From Desulfobacteraceae bacterium (GTDB taxonomy: Bacteria > Desulfobacterota > Desulfobacteria > Desulfobacterales > UBA11574), in contig JAOUGB010000136.1 in NCBI GenBank assembly GCA_029857875.1, forward strand, positions 1 to 6,682: a DNA stretch of 6,682 bases, written 5' to 3'. Below, in pieces: positions 6,483 through 6,682 of this stretch. The position numbers and the translations under genes were made by a program. The notes under the pieces were generated by a model that saw only the letters and a list, made by a program, of their open reading frames with translations, was not told where the DNA came from and searched no databases. The number at the start of each line of letters is the position of its first letter. The first letter of the stretch is position 1.

Positions 6483-6682
6483 ATGAATTTTGGACGATGG
6501 ATAATATCATTATCGCTGTTATTGTTTTCGATGCCGGCTTCAGCAGAATATTACAGATATCTTGATAAAAACGGAAACGTACATTACACGGACGATTTGA
6601 CCAACGTTCCCGAAAATCAGCGAACCGACATTAATGAATATACAGGAATTCAAGATAATGCGTATGATCAGGAAAAAGATGA
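6483..6682 (+). CDS. Exported DUF4124-domain protein (3' truncated by window edge)
   Basis: 66 full codons are visible and the frame is still open at the window end. The first 21 residues, MNFGRWIISL then a Leu-rich core ending MPASA, form a clear signal peptide with cleavage after A21. The mature protein starts EYYRYLDKNGNVHYTDDL, the hallmark of DUF4124, a short domain found at the N-terminus of many periplasmic or envelope proteins in proteobacteria, often followed by coiled-coil, SLT or glutaredoxin-like regions. Its biochemical role is not known, and the part that would identify the protein lies outside the window. A moderate ribosome site (AAAGGG, 6469-6474) lies eight bases upstream. 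It is divergent from the selenoprotein gene, so the two may share regulation, but nothing visible ties them functionally. Confidence 0.85.
   Translation, partial: MNFGRWIISLSLLLFSMPASAEYYRYLDKNGNVHYTDDLTNVPENQRTDINEYTGIQDNAYDQEKD

Overview
The window looks like chromosomal DNA of a Desulfobacterota (deltaproteobacterial) sulfate-reducer-type bacterium, most likely near the Desulfobacterales. That placement is inferred from gene content and protein style, not from a search: an HflC with a GKGEA/DPDFY C-terminus, an FmdB-type zinc ribbon directly ahead of groES-groEL, a LysM envelope protein, a DUF4124 protein, and a DsbA-like protein with an in-frame UGA at its catalytic cysteine. No mobile element, tRNA, rRNA or CRISPR array was seen.

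Layout. 1-777 (+) is the 3' part of hflC, entering from outside the window. It converges on a tiny, easily missed gene at 870-968 (-) that encodes a 32-residue, very basic ribosomal protein of the bS22/AURKAIP1-COX24 family; a bidirectional terminator-like hairpin lies between them. Divergent from bS22, 1068-1610 (+) encodes a 180-residue protein of unknown function with an HELIH metal-binding motif. From 1635 a sigma-70-like promoter with an embedded inverted repeat leads into a zinc-ribbon protein (1746-2030), groES (2117-2404) and groEL (2434-4092), closed by a strong intrinsic terminator (4119-4154). A new sigma-70 promoter (4190-4219) drives an exported LysM protein (4264-5298).

Converging on it with a 13-base gap is the most notable gene, 5312-6154 (-). 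It is an exported, 280-residue, thioredoxin-fold DsbA-like protein with an N-terminal beta-propeller-like segment. Its active site reads UPYC: a UGA codon at 5741-5743 replaces the first cysteine of CPYC, the reading frame stays open on both sides, and a hairpin follows. A plain ORF finder splits this gene into two. Across a 328-base divergent intergenic region with two good promoters and a perfect 12-base palindrome, 6483 to the window end (+) begins an exported DUF4124 protein.

Functionally the window mixes protein quality control (HflC for FtsH, GroES/GroEL for folding), ribosome composition (bS22) and envelope biology (LysM, DsbA-like selenoprotein, DUF4124). The genes stand mostly as independent transcription units, except the zinc-ribbon-groES-groEL cluster.
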